From Bacteroidota bacterium (GTDB taxonomy: Bacteria; Bacteroidota; Bacteroidia; Bacteroidales; Prolixibacteraceae): DNA of 57,366 nt. Of the stretch, positions 25,973-34,315 are shown one piece after another. How positions within the stretch are numbered: the first letter of the stretch is position 1; every line of letters begins with the position of its first letter. The DNA lies in contig JAJRSD010000043.1 in NCBI GenBank assembly GCA_024278975.1, forward strand, positions 1 to 57,366, in the 5' to 3' direction. The translations under genes were made by a program, and so were the position numbers. The notes beneath the pieces were generated by a model, which made no database searches, was not told the origin of the DNA, and saw nothing but the letters and a program-made list of their open reading frames with translations.

Positions 25973-26485
25973 TTAAATCCAAAGTTTCCGTGCAAAATAT
26001 GCTAATGCGAAGGCTGTTCCAAAGATAGCAGCCATCGACAAGAATCCACTTAGCGAGAGTACTGCCATTCCGGTGAGTGCCGAACCGCTTGTACAACCAC
26101 GCCCCAACTGCGAGCCAAACCCAAAGAATATACCTCCGATAACGGCAAATATAATTCTTGTTTTGTTTGTTATTTTTGGCGATTTCTCAACTCTGAATTT
26201 CAACCTGCCTGCAATTGCCCCCGACAGAAATCCACCCACAAGCACACCTAACATCTCTAAAACCAACCACGATTTTAACGGACTTGGATGCGATTCATGG
26301 TAATCTTTATAATACGCTGTATTTTCGGCATGACCCGGAGCTACCAGATCAACTCCTGCAACAACAGCACTTTTAACGGCGCCACTTGCGCCCAATCCTC
26401 TGCCCGAAACCCAGAATGCCAGAATTAGGACTAATCCTAACAATACACCTCCGAGGTACGGATTCATGTATTTTTTTTGTTTCAT
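25973..26485 (-). CDS. YeeE/YedE-family transporter half, N-type
   Basis: The ATG at 26485 (MKQKKYMNPYLGGVL) is chosen; the frame extends upstream, but only through repeat-like sequence. This gives 170 residues with about four helices and the family motif GFGSQLGRGCTSGSALTGMA near residue 135. With the adjacent gene it forms a two-protein transporter of the PmpA/PmpB kind. A thiosulfate, polysulfide or sulfite-type substrate would fit the neighbouring reductase genes. The extracytoplasmic loop near HAENTAYYKDYHESHP is long. Confidence 0.85.
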   Translation of the reverse strand: MKQKKYMNPYLGGVLLGLVLILAFWVSGRGLGASGAVKSAVVAGVDLVAPGHAENTAYYKDYHESHPSPLKSWLVLEMLGVLVGGFLSGAIAGRLKFRVEKSPKITNKTRIIFAVIGGIFFGFGSQLGRGCTSGSALTGMAVLSLSGFLSMAAIFGTAFALAYFARKLWI

Positions 26486-26658
26486 AATATAAAAAATAGT
26501 TGGAAGTTGGAAGACAGAAGTTGGAAGTAAATACTCCAACAAAGTCTAAACATTTTCCTTGTTATTATTAAATTGTAATACTATCAAATTATTTTTCAAA
26601 CTTTTCAAACTTGTAATTTGCAATCTTCAACTCAAAGCTCGAAACTCTGAACTCTGAA
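26486..26658. repeat. Intergenic gap of short tandem-like repeats
   Basis: The 173 bases hold TTGGAAGTTGGAAG followed by AGAAGTTGGAAG, and at the other end GAAACTCTGAACTCTGAACT. These degenerate direct repeats resemble spacer repeats seen elsewhere in Bacteroidota genomes. No gene or clear terminator is seen. Confidence 0.5.
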
Positions 26659-27600
26659 CTAATAAAGCCATCGGCTCAATTGCCCTGCATACGAAATAAT
26701 AAACCTCAGCATTAAACTTCCAAACAGTACAAGTATAACTGGGATTATTGCCGGTATATGAAATTTTCGTAGCTCAAGAAATTCGAGGATTGCCGGTAGA
26801 ATCATCCCGATAATGACCACGAAAATCCAGAAAGGTGCAGTGTAAGGTCCACCAAGAAATAGCTGGGCTGCTTCAATTTGTACTTGCGTACTTGCCAAAA
26901 ACCCCATGAACATATGGATAATTAAAAATAGCTCGATACCAATGAGCATAATATCTATTTTAGCAAAATTTATCCGCTCTTTTTGTCTTTTCGAAAAGAG
27001 TATAATTACTGCTGCGGCAGCCGAGAGCCCCGATGTTAAGAAAAGTGGTCCTAAAATAGAGGTGTTCCAGAGTGGCCGGGCATTAAATGCCGAGAACAGA
27101 ATTCCCGTATAAATCCCCAATATTACCGAGAAATAGAGAATTACCCATGCAAGATAAACCCTATACTTGGTAAAAAATTTATCTAATTCTTTCAATATAA
27201 AGAACTTCCAATCCCATTTTGGAAAAAACTCTTTGATGTTGATGGCTACCCAAACCATTGAGAGTGGAGTAATTGCCATTAATGTCCAGGCTCCCCACGA
27301 CATGGGCGACTGAATTCTGATAATGGTATATAACTGCCAGAAATAGAGTTTGTGTTTCAAATCGAAAAACAGGGCGGTAAGACCAATTATCAAAAGAAAA
27401 GGGACAATAATTGGTGCACGTTTAACAGCACCCCGAAACTTATTTTCTTTTCCGAGAATGGTATAAAGGCTGGCAAAAAACATGATGCCCGCTGCCAATC
27501 CACCCAAAAACAGATAGAGGGGAATGTGCCAGTGCCAAATCGCCAGATGCGGGTCAATGTGCGGGTTCATTCTTCCTGAAGTAATAATTTCTTCTCTCAT
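26659..27600 (-). CDS. psrC: NrfD/PsrC-type membrane anchor subunit
   Basis: A 313-residue protein with about nine membrane helices of the NrfD/PsrC polysulfide reductase family. Segments WHIPLYLFLGGLAAGIMFFA (the family's W---yfFlgG-aaG) and SPMSWGAWTL are diagnostic. It anchors the catalytic and FeS subunits and exchanges electrons with menaquinol. It starts 10 bases after the PsrB-like gene. The Pro- and His-rich N-terminus (MNPHIDPHLAIWHWHIP) faces the periplasm next to the quinone site. Confidence 0.88.
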   Translation of the reverse strand: MREEIITSGRMNPHIDPHLAIWHWHIPLYLFLGGLAAGIMFFASLYTILGKENKFRGAVKRAPIIVPFLLIIGLTALFFDLKHKLYFWQLYTIIRIQSPMSWGAWTLMAITPLSMVWVAINIKEFFPKWDWKFFILKELDKFFTKYRVYLAWVILYFSVILGIYTGILFSAFNARPLWNTSILGPLFLTSGLSAAAAVIILFSKRQKERINFAKIDIMLIGIELFLIIHMFMGFLASTQVQIEAAQLFLGGPYTAPFWIFVVIIGMILPAILEFLELRKFHIPAIIPVILVLFGSLMLRFIISYAGQLSRWLY

Positions 27601-27610
27601 TTTTATAAGT

Positions 27611-28144
27611 TTAAATCAGGTAAAAAACATGTGGTTTTGTTCCTGCTTCCGGAATTAAAGTTTTGTATTTTCTCTTTTTCAGTATTTGCGAGACTTCGCT
27701 ATTTGCATCGTCGAGGTCGCCAAAATACATACACTTGGTAGGGCAAACCGAGACACAGGCAGGCTGTTGTCCTTTTTTCACACGGTGCATACAAAATGTA
27801 CATTTATCAACATAGCCATCGGGGTGAGGATATCTGGCATCGTATGGACAACTTGTAATACATGCTCCGCAGCCAATACACTTATTCGGTGTAACAACCA
27901 CAATTCCACCATCCTCGTAATGACTAGCACCGGTTGGGCAGCATCGCACGCAGGGTGAATTCTCGCAGTGGTTACATCTTTCCGAACGAATTTCAATTTC
28001 CAACTCTGGGTAAGTTCCGTCTGTAATCTCCACAATCCAGTCGCGGCAGTGTCCTATTGGCACATTGTTTTCGGTTTGGCATGCTACCACACAATCTGAA
28101 CATCCTACACATTTTTTTGTATCAATCGCCATTGCATATCTCAT
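27611..28144 (-). CDS. psrB: Four-cluster ferredoxin subunit (PsrB/PhsB-like)
   Basis: A 177-residue protein with four ferredoxin motifs: CVGCSDCVVAC at the N-terminus, CNHCENSPCVRCC, CIGCGACITSC, and CTFCMHRVKKGQQPACVSVC near the C-terminus, enough for four [4Fe-4S] clusters as in PsrB, PhsB or DmsB. It has no signal peptide and would be exported with the Tat-bearing catalytic subunit. It overlaps the end of psrA by 4 bases. Confidence 0.9.
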   Translation of the reverse strand: MRYAMAIDTKKCVGCSDCVVACQTENNVPIGHCRDWIVEITDGTYPELEIEIRSERCNHCENSPCVRCCPTGASHYEDGGIVVVTPNKCIGCGACITSCPYDARYPHPDGYVDKCTFCMHRVKKGQQPACVSVCPTKCMYFGDLDDANSEVSQILKKRKYKTLIPEAGTKPHVFYLI

Positions 28145-30381
28145 GATTGCGCCTCACTCTCTTTTTCAAAACGAAATGTTACAAAATTTCCTCTCATTCC
28201 TGTTCCTCCCATAATCGGGTCGGTTAATACTCGTGTTATTAATTGCGAATCGCTGGCTCCTTTTCCATAAGTTCTGGTTAATTTTTTATTGGTATGCCCA
28301 AAACCATGAATCATATAAACTGAATCGAACCGGATTCGTTCTGTTACTCTCACTTTTATTTTAAAATCGGAAATTATTCCATCCTGATTTTCCAAATATA
28401 CTTCCTGTCCATTTTCCAGACCCCACTCTTTTGCAACTTTCGGGTTTACCCAAACCACATTTTCATCCATTAAATCGGCAAGGTTCGGATTATTTGTAGT
28501 ACGACTAAATGTGTGCATTGGTGCCCTGCCGTAGTTTAGGTGATAAAACCCTTCCGGTGGCTCCTGGTGTGGTGTATATCGTGGCATCGGGTCGAAACCC
28601 TCTTCTTCTAATGCTGTTGAATACAACTCAATTTTTCCGGTATTGGTATTAAATTCAATATCTTCTCCATCGTTGAAGTAGATGTCGTCGTATTCGCGGG
28701 TTAGTTTTTTCACCCCAATTTTTTTCATCTCTTCGAGCGACGAATTCACCTGTTTCAGTTCCCAATCTAATTTTTCTTCAAAAGTATTCCATGCGAAATA
28801 TTCACCTAACCCCATCTTTTTTGCCAGTTCCTTGGCAATCCAGTAACCAGGTTTCGAATTGTATTTTGGTTGTGCTGCCGGCATTCTTAGCGAAATAGTG
28901 GGGAATCGACCTTGCAATATTCTCAAATCATCCCATCTTTCGAGGTAGGTACATTCGGGAAGTACAACATCGGCGTAACCTGTTATTTCAGCCGGCATGG
29001 TATCGATTACTACCATCAACTCCAGGCTATTAATTGCATCCAGTGTTTTTCTTTGATCGGGCAGTGTCATTATAAGGTTTGTGCCATTAACAATCCACGC
29101 TTTAATGTGGCAATCTAAATCGGGTGTTGGAATAGTTGCATCGCAAACCCCCGATGCCAATGCGAGATCGGCAAGTTTGTATTTTCCTCCCATTGCATCG
29201 CGCCAATCGCGTGCTGGTTCAGGAAAATGAGGATGTGGATATTTTGGTACAGAGGTGATGTCGGGTATATAAAATCCACCACGGCGCCCCCACGATCCCA
29301 GTAGTGCATTTAAAATTGCCATGGCACGCACACGTTGTGTATCGTCGCCATACCAGGTTACATGCCTTCCCGGATGAATAATTACCGCCGGAGCAGCATT
29401 GGCCATTTCGCGTGCAGTTTCCCTTATTTGGTCTGGTTTTATGGTTGTTATCCCATACGCCCATTCGGGAGTAAAAGGCTGAATATAATCTTTCAACTCT
29501 TCGAAACCGTAGGCATATTTTTCAATGTATTTTTTATCGTACCAACCGTTGTTTATAATTTCATGCATCCAGCTTAACAGCAAAGCAATATCTGTGGCAG
29601 GTTTTATTGGTAGCCAAAATTTCGATTTGCTTGCAACAGTTGAGAACCGCGGGTCAACAGTAATAATAGTAGCTCCTTTATCGATTGCATCCGACATTTC
29701 CTGAACCTGCCCGTTGTGCATGTTTTCGCCAAGATGCGACCCAATAAGTACAAGACAACGAGTATCGCGAATGTCAGTTGGTTCAGGAGAATTTAGACCT
29801 TCGCCAAAAGTAGCAAGAAAAGCAACTTCGCGCGGACCACGGCACTGTGCATACGATGGTGCAGCAACATTACCAGAACCGAAAGCTTTAATGAGACTCC
29901 CAAAATAGTGACCTCCCGAACCGTGAGTAAGAAGAGCCGTGCATTCTGCACCGTGCTTTTCTTTTATCTCTTTCATCCGTTTTGCAATAAAGTCGAGTGC
30001 TTCATCCCACGAGGCCTCTCTGTAAGTCTGCTTTCCGTCTTTGCCGGTTACCCGCATTAATGGGGTTTTCAACCGATCCTCGTCGTAATACATTCCTATT
30101 CCACCAGTACCCCGTGGACATAACCGACCATTACAATTGGGATCGTCATCGTTCCCTGTAATCTTTTTTATGGTTCCATCCTCGTTTTTATGTACCCAGC
30201 CGGCACACTTCCAAAAACAAACTTCGCAATAAGTTGGAGTCCGGTTTAAATTTAAATTTCCTATTTCTCCTAGTTTAGTTGCATTTCCCGGAATTGCAGA
30301 TTGCAAATATTTTGCTCCCGCAAAAATACCGGCTGCACTTAATGAAGATATTTTTATAAAATCACGCCTTGTCTTCGACAT
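28141..30381 (-). CDS. psrA: Molybdopterin oxidoreductase, polysulfide/thiosulfate reductase catalytic subunit
   Basis: A 746-residue protein with a Tat signal (KTRRDFIKISSLSAAG), an FS0 [4Fe-4S] site (C52, C55, C59 and C88 in GRLCPRG) and domains for bis-MGD. The molybdenum ligand lies in YAQCRGPRE: Cys180, as in PsrA and PhsA, not Ser or SeCys. With psrB and psrC it forms a periplasm-facing reductase for polysulfide or thiosulfate; tetrathionate or another sulfur oxyanion cannot be ruled out. It starts the operon psrABC-yeeE-yeeE-rhodanese. Two palindromes and a TAnnTTTG box lie upstream. mobA, needed for its cofactor, is 4 kb away. Confidence 0.88.
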   Translation of the reverse strand: MSKTRRDFIKISSLSAAGIFAGAKYLQSAIPGNATKLGEIGNLNLNRTPTYCEVCFWKCAGWVHKNEDGTIKKITGNDDDPNCNGRLCPRGTGGIGMYYDEDRLKTPLMRVTGKDGKQTYREASWDEALDFIAKRMKEIKEKHGAECTALLTHGSGGHYFGSLIKAFGSGNVAAPSYAQCRGPREVAFLATFGEGLNSPEPTDIRDTRCLVLIGSHLGENMHNGQVQEMSDAIDKGATIITVDPRFSTVASKSKFWLPIKPATDIALLLSWMHEIINNGWYDKKYIEKYAYGFEELKDYIQPFTPEWAYGITTIKPDQIRETAREMANAAPAVIIHPGRHVTWYGDDTQRVRAMAILNALLGSWGRRGGFYIPDITSVPKYPHPHFPEPARDWRDAMGGKYKLADLALASGVCDATIPTPDLDCHIKAWIVNGTNLIMTLPDQRKTLDAINSLELMVVIDTMPAEITGYADVVLPECTYLERWDDLRILQGRFPTISLRMPAAQPKYNSKPGYWIAKELAKKMGLGEYFAWNTFEEKLDWELKQVNSSLEEMKKIGVKKLTREYDDIYFNDGEDIEFNTNTGKIELYSTALEEEGFDPMPRYTPHQEPPEGFYHLNYGRAPMHTFSRTTNNPNLADLMDENVVWVNPKVAKEWGLENGQEVYLENQDGIISDFKIKVRVTERIRFDSVYMIHGFGHTNKKLTRTYGKGASDSQLITRVLTDPIMGGTGMRGNFVTFRFEKESEAQS

Positions 30382-30401
30382 ATTTGTATCTTTTATGAAT
30401 G

Positions 30402-30409
30402 CAAAAGTA
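30402..30409 (-). promoter_or_regulatory. Candidate -7 box of the psr operon
   Basis: TACTTTTG on the minus strand fits TAnnTTTG and lies about 20 bases before the psrA start. No TTTG is seen at the -33 position; the palindromes occupy that place instead, which suggests activation by a bound regulator. Confidence 0.5.
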
Positions 30410-30428
30410 ATAATTCTTTATATCGACA

Positions 30429-30463
30429 TATCTAAAAAATTAGATACCTTTCTATGTAGAAAG
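30429..30463. promoter_or_regulatory. Twin palindromes, candidate operator of the psr operon
   Basis: TATCTAA-AAAA-TTAGATA (30429-30446) and CTTTCTA-TG-TAGAAAG (30448-30463) are both perfect inverted repeats, placed end to end. They sit about 20-55 bases upstream of the -7 box. A direct repeat GACATATC flanks the pair (30425-30432 and 30463-30470). The two Crp/Fnr-like proteins in the window are candidate binders. Confidence 0.5.
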
Positions 30464-30582
30464 ACATATCGCACAAATGTTTATAAAGATTTTGTCGACA
30501 ATAGCATAAATAACTGACACATTATTGTTTACGAGACAAACTTAGACGTATTCTAAATATGAAATTTATAATGATTCCAAAC

Positions 30583-30626
30583 AAAAAAGCGTCACCCATC
30601 CACATAATGGTAGATTAAACACCGCT
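30583..30626 (-). terminator. Imperfect terminator after the dsrE-like gene
   Basis: On the minus strand AGCG...CGCT closes an inner CCAT/ATGG stem and is followed by TTTTTTG. It is the most likely end of the SQR-DsrC-DsrE transcript before the psr promoter. The stem is interrupted, so this is a weak call. Confidence 0.4.
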
Positions 30627-30647
30627 CTCCCTTTTTTTTATATTTTT

Positions 30648-31151
30648 TTAAGTGAAAATAATTTGAGTCCCTTCACCTCCCGACATAGCATACAAATCGC
30701 CGACAGTAATTATTGCTTTTACATGTTCACTAAAATCATCCATGGTAAGTTTGAACATATCGGCAGCCATTTTACAAGCGTAAACTTCGCCACCACCTGC
30801 GGTTATCATATCTAAAAATTCGTCAACCGGAGGAACATCCAAATCGTCCATTTGCTTTTTCATCATCGAGGAAACACCTGCTTCAACTCCAGGAATTACA
30901 CCAAGCAACGTTGGGAAAGGTAATCCTCCCGGCATACGCATACCGGGGTTTCCAACAACACCAGTGTGTAGTTTATTCATCTGTTTTTTTGTGATTGCAT
31001 CGAGTCCGAAAAAAGTGAAAAATACTTTTGCTTCAATTCCTTCCATTACTGCACCATTTGCCATAATTAACGTAGCATAAACATCTTCGATACTTGCTTT
31101 TGCACAAATTACTATTACCTTTTTTAAAGGCGTTTCTTTTACTTCGGTCAT
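30648..31151 (-). CDS. DsrE/DsrE2-family sulfur carrier protein
   Basis: A 167-residue cytoplasmic protein of the DsrE/DsrF-like family (KKVIVICAKASIEDVYATLIMANGA at the start; YACKMAADMF with probable persulfide-bearing Cys126; TVGDLYAMSGGEGTQIIF at the end). C16 is a second Cys in the first strand. DsrE2-type proteins pass sulfane sulfur between rhodaneses, TusA and DsrC. Here it is the last of four genes starting with the SQR-like gene and follows DsrC by 18 bases, consistent with a cytoplasmic sulfur relay. No TusA gene is in the window. Confidence 0.85.
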   Translation of the reverse strand: MTEVKETPLKKVIVICAKASIEDVYATLIMANGAVMEGIEAKVFFTFFGLDAITKKQMNKLHTGVVGNPGMRMPGGLPFPTLLGVIPGVEAGVSSMMKKQMDDLDVPPVDEFLDMITAGGGEVYACKMAADMFKLTMDDFSEHVKAIITVGDLYAMSGGEGTQIIFT

Positions 31152-31169
31152 AACTGTAGGTTTTAAAAA

Positions 31170-31481
31170 TTAAACACAACTTGCCGGTTTTGGAATACCA
31201 GCGAATTTAGATGAATATTTAAGTGGCCCGCCCGGAAACAATTTATACAAGCCTTTAATATCTGTAATTCCTGATTTTCCCACTTTGCGAATTGAAAGAG
31301 AAGTACCTGCTGCACTCTCTTTTCTAAGATAATCTAACACCTCGTAATGTTTGTCGGATAGTTCAATGCCATCTTCTTTTGCCAGTTCGGCTGCAATTTC
31401 TTTCGACCATTCATCTCTGTTTACCAAATAACCTTCGTCGGTAACTTCTACTGTCTTCCCTGCTACTGTTTTTTCTGCCAT
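31170..31481 (-). CDS. DsrC/TusE-family sulfur relay protein with one Cys
   Basis: A 103-residue protein of the DsrC/TusE family: GYLVNRDEWSKEIAAELAKE at the start, then HYEVLDYLRKE and a C-terminal arm FAGIPKPASCV with the conserved penultimate Cys102. The second Cys found 11 residues earlier in dissimilatory DsrC is Ser here, so it cannot form the DsrC trisulfide or disulfide; it fits TusE-like or regulatory types. No dsrAB genes are present in the window. It probably accepts persulfide sulfur from the DsrE-like protein encoded next to it. Confidence 0.9.
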   Translation of the reverse strand: MAEKTVAGKTVEVTDEGYLVNRDEWSKEIAAELAKEDGIELSDKHYEVLDYLRKESAAGTSLSIRKVGKSGITDIKGLYKLFPGGPLKYSSKFAGIPKPASCV

Positions 31482-31485
31482 AATT

Positions 31486-32166
31486 TTATTTTTTATTTTT
31501 ATTTGTTTCTGCCGCCATGTTTTTCATAAAAGTTACAAAGAAACCCATAGCGCGTTTCATTTCAGGTTTGTTCATCTCTCTCAATACTTTAAATATGGAG
31601 TATTCCGGAATGTGTTCCATTTCGATGCTGCCATAAATTGTTAGACTATTGTTTATTGCTTTCATCATTTGGGGCTGTGTTACAGATCGCACAGTTTCCA
31701 TAATTGTAATGATATTGTCGGAGAGATCCCGAACATCTTCGGGCTTGTAATGCGTCATAATATTATCGACTATATTTCCTGTTTCGGCAATGAATTCGAA
31801 ATAACCTTTTTTATCGAATTCATTCATTTTTTTAGTGAAGTCGATAATTACTTCGTTAAAGATTGGACTTACATCCTTTATTAAATCATTTACACTTTCA
31901 AACATTTCCAGTGCACTATTTATGTTATCAATGTTCCGAAGAACGCGTAACATCAATCCTTTTACCTGGTCTAAATCGAGATTTACCATCCGGTTGTCCA
32001 AATCTTCCACTGCCGAATCGTACATATCTTTTCCAACAATGGAAACATCTGCAACTAAATCTTCGAGCTGATTAGTTTTTAAACGCTGCTGATTTACATA
32101 TTCAAGCAACAAATCAACTTTCTGATTTAACTCCGCTATTTGCGTTTTTAACTCTTTTTCTTCCAT
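31486..32166 (-). CDS. DUF1641 protein with coiled-coil start
   Basis: A 226-residue soluble, helical protein. Residues 1-40 are predicted coiled coil (KELKTQIAELNQKVDLLLEY). The rest matches DUF1641, a family often encoded beside sulfide:quinone oxidoreductase-like or formate dehydrogenase genes, with the characteristic C-terminal part SIFKVLREMNKPEMKRAMGF. Its function is unknown; the constant neighbours suggest a scaffold or accessory role for SQR-like enzymes. It lies 10 bases after the SQR-like gene and 4 before DsrC. Confidence 0.85.
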   Translation of the reverse strand: MEEKELKTQIAELNQKVDLLLEYVNQQRLKTNQLEDLVADVSIVGKDMYDSAVEDLDNRMVNLDLDQVKGLMLRVLRNIDNINSALEMFESVNDLIKDVSPIFNEVIIDFTKKMNEFDKKGYFEFIAETGNIVDNIMTHYKPEDVRDLSDNIITIMETVRSVTQPQMMKAINNSLTIYGSIEMEHIPEYSIFKVLREMNKPEMKRAMGFFVTFMKNMAAETNKNKK

Positions 32167-32176
32167 CGCTTACAAA

Positions 32177-33412
32177 TTAAATCACTCGTTTTTTACCTGC
32201 CATTGTCATTAATGGTTCAACGGGTAGTTCTTTTCCTTTCAGAAGAATGTGCCAGTAAATCCAGCGAAACATAACTTTTCCGTAATGGTTGATTTTGGTA
32301 TTTTTAAGCAGTCCAAATGGTCCAATTCCCGGAAGTGGAAACGTCCCCGGAAGTGGTTCGGTATCGTAATTGAAATCAATTAAAGCACCCTTGCCAAATC
32401 CTGTTTCGATATAACAATTTGCGTGTCCATCAAATTTCGCATGAAGTGGTCGTCCTTCAATTGCACTCATTAAATTTTCGAACAGTATTTCGGCAGCGAA
32501 GTGAGCAACCGAACCTGCTTTTGAAGTTGGAATATTTGAAGCATCGCCCAACACAAAAATATTTTCGTGCTGTTTAGATTGAAGTGTTTCTTTGTCGGTT
32601 AGAACAAAATTCATATCGTCGCCCAAGCCACTCCGCTCAATCATTTCGTCACCCATATTTACAGGAACAACAGTTAATACATCGAAAGGAATTTCCAGTT
32701 CATCGTACGAAACCAATTTTTTCTCGTCGTTGTCAACACGTTCGATATAAAAATCGGGAACTACTTTTATGTTTTTCTCAACCAGTAATTCCGACAACAT
32801 TTTTGTGGCAATTGGTTTTGTAAAAGCTCCCGGCATGGGAGTTACAAAAGTAATATCCACCTTGTCGCGAATACCAATTTCGGTAAAATAAGCATCGGCA
32901 AGAAACACAAATTCGAGTGGTGCAACCGGGCATTTATATGGAAGTTCGGTAATTGCCATTACTAATTTTCCACCTTCCCAACCTTTAAAAAACTTTTGTA
33001 GGGCAACTGCACCTTCAACTGTATAAAAGTCAAAAATCTCTTTATACCAAAGTTTATCTTTTAACCCGGGAGTTTCATCAGGGAAAGTTTTGGTTCCTGT
33101 GGCAACTATCAAATAGTCGTAGTTTAATATTTTTCCACCTTCCAAATGCACTTTGTTCGCGTCTCCTTCAATACGGTCGATTGCCGAAAAAATCATATTT
33201 ACCCCAGCCGGAATAAAATCTGCCTTTGGTTTTATTACATCTTGCTTACTATAAATTCCAAACGGAATAAATAAGAAACCCGGTTGATAATAGTGCGTTT
33301 TAAACTGGTCAACAATTGTTATGTTCCACTCCTCTTTATCGAGTGTATTGTTGAGTTTGTTCGCCATCATTGTACCTGCAGTTCCTGCACCAAGTATTAC
33401 AATTCGTTTCAT
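32177..33412 (-). CDS. Sulfide:quinone oxidoreductase-like flavoprotein
   Basis: The ATG at 33412 (MKRIVILGAGTAG) starts the FAD dinucleotide fold; longer in-frame starts add only unconserved residues and would run through the intergenic region and overlap the divergent regulator. The 411-residue protein shows GAGTAG, LIVATGTKTFPDETPGL and FVLGDASNIPTSKAG. Only two cysteines are present: C161 in KCPVAPLE (active-site loop) and C333 in NCYIETG; the third Cys of the common SQR types is missing, so the sulfur chemistry may differ. The C-terminus, with FRWIYWHILLKG, fits the amphipathic membrane-binding helices of SQR. First gene of the operon with DUF1641, DsrC and DsrE. Confidence 0.85.
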   Translation of the reverse strand: MKRIVILGAGTAGTMMANKLNNTLDKEEWNITIVDQFKTHYYQPGFLFIPFGIYSKQDVIKPKADFIPAGVNMIFSAIDRIEGDANKVHLEGGKILNYDYLIVATGTKTFPDETPGLKDKLWYKEIFDFYTVEGAVALQKFFKGWEGGKLVMAITELPYKCPVAPLEFVFLADAYFTEIGIRDKVDITFVTPMPGAFTKPIATKMLSELLVEKNIKVVPDFYIERVDNDEKKLVSYDELEIPFDVLTVVPVNMGDEMIERSGLGDDMNFVLTDKETLQSKQHENIFVLGDASNIPTSKAGSVAHFAAEILFENLMSAIEGRPLHAKFDGHANCYIETGFGKGALIDFNYDTEPLPGTFPLPGIGPFGLLKNTKINHYGKVMFRWIYWHILLKGKELPVEPLMTMAGKKRVI

Positions 33413-33539
33413 ATATTTATTAACTTTTTTTATGCCCCCGAATTTAGTCGTGATTTTTATCTGCATTCGAATGTGCAGTATGATAATTAACAGCTTATAA
33501 TAAATATCATAAGTTTTTGGTATTTTAGGCGTATCAATT

Positions 33540-34247
33540 ATGACAATTGACATGAATTTGGAAAGTATCAAATGTGATTGCAAACAGTGTAAATTAAAAT
33601 CTTTGTTTTTTTCTCATGTAACCATTGAAGAATTAACAGATATTTGTGATATAAAGGAAGAACGCGCTTACTCTAAAGGTGATATAATTACTAAAGAAGG
33701 TGATGTAATAAAAGAATTTCTTTATTTAAAAGAGGGACTTGTAAAACTTTCGAAATCCACTACTGAAGGGAAAGACCAAATAATAAGTTTCTCGAAACCT
33801 TTCGATTTTGTAAGCCTTTTAAGTATTTTTTCATCCGATGTTTATAAATATTCTGTTTCGGCCATTGAAGATTCGCATGTATGTATTTTAGATTTAAATT
33901 TAGTTAAAAACCATGCAAGTAAAAATGCTATGTTTGCCATGGATTTAATGAAACGCGTTAGCGAAGCAACCGACAAAATAGTTTTAGATAATCTTGAAAT
34001 AAGACGTAAACATTTAAAAGGGCGGGTAGCACATGTTTTACTTTATTTTGCCAAATATATTTATGAAAAAGATGAGTTTGAACTTCCTGTTTCGCGACGT
34101 GAAATTGCCGAATATATTGGAATGACAACAGAAAATGTAATTCGAACTTTATCGGAATTCAGAAAAGACAAAATCATTAAAATTTTCGGGAAAGACATTC
34201 AGATTGTTGATAAAAAAAGGTTGGAAGGAATTTCGGAATTTGGATAA
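33540..34247 (+). CDS. Crp/Fnr-family regulator with CxCxxC N-terminus
   Basis: A 235-residue Crp/Fnr protein with a cNMP-binding fold, a long dimer helix and a winged HTH (SRREIAEYIGMTTENVIRTL). The N-terminus holds C12, C14 and C17, and C115 stands at the place of FNR C122. Spacing differs from FNR (CxCxxC instead of CxxCx5C), so it may hold another FeS form or sense persulfide. The recognition helix keeps Glu and Arg (TTENVIRTLSEF) seen in FNR/CRP, so a TTGxx or TGTGA-type site is possible. It is divergent from the SQR operon, which it probably controls. ATG at 33552 is an alternative start. Confidence 0.87.
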   Translation: MTIDMNLESIKCDCKQCKLKSLFFSHVTIEELTDICDIKEERAYSKGDIITKEGDVIKEFLYLKEGLVKLSKSTTEGKDQIISFSKPFDFVSLLSIFSSDVYKYSVSAIEDSHVCILDLNLVKNHASKNAMFAMDLMKRVSEATDKIVLDNLEIRRKHLKGRVAHVLLYFAKYIYEKDEFELPVSRREIAEYIGMTTENVIRTLSEFRKDKIIKIFGKDIQIVDKKRLEGISEFG

Positions 34248-34255
34248 AAAAGAGT

Positions 34256-34290
34256 TCTCAGTTGCAGTATTCAGTTGCAGTTACTGAAAA
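34256..34290. repeat. Short CAGTTGCAGT direct repeat
   Basis: The 68-base gap before mobA has CAGTTGCAGT twice, separated by ATT, in the convergent region between the regulator and mobA. A related run (AGTCGCAGTTTTCGGTCGCA) lies at 42549-42568. Confidence 0.5.
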
Positions 34291-34315
34291 TAGCAAATCA
34301 TCTCTATAATACCAT

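Noticed and set aside
33413-33583. Longer form of the SQR-like protein starting at TTG 33583
   Set aside because: The extra 57 residues are not like the family and would overlap the divergent regulator; the FAD motif begins right after ATG 33412.
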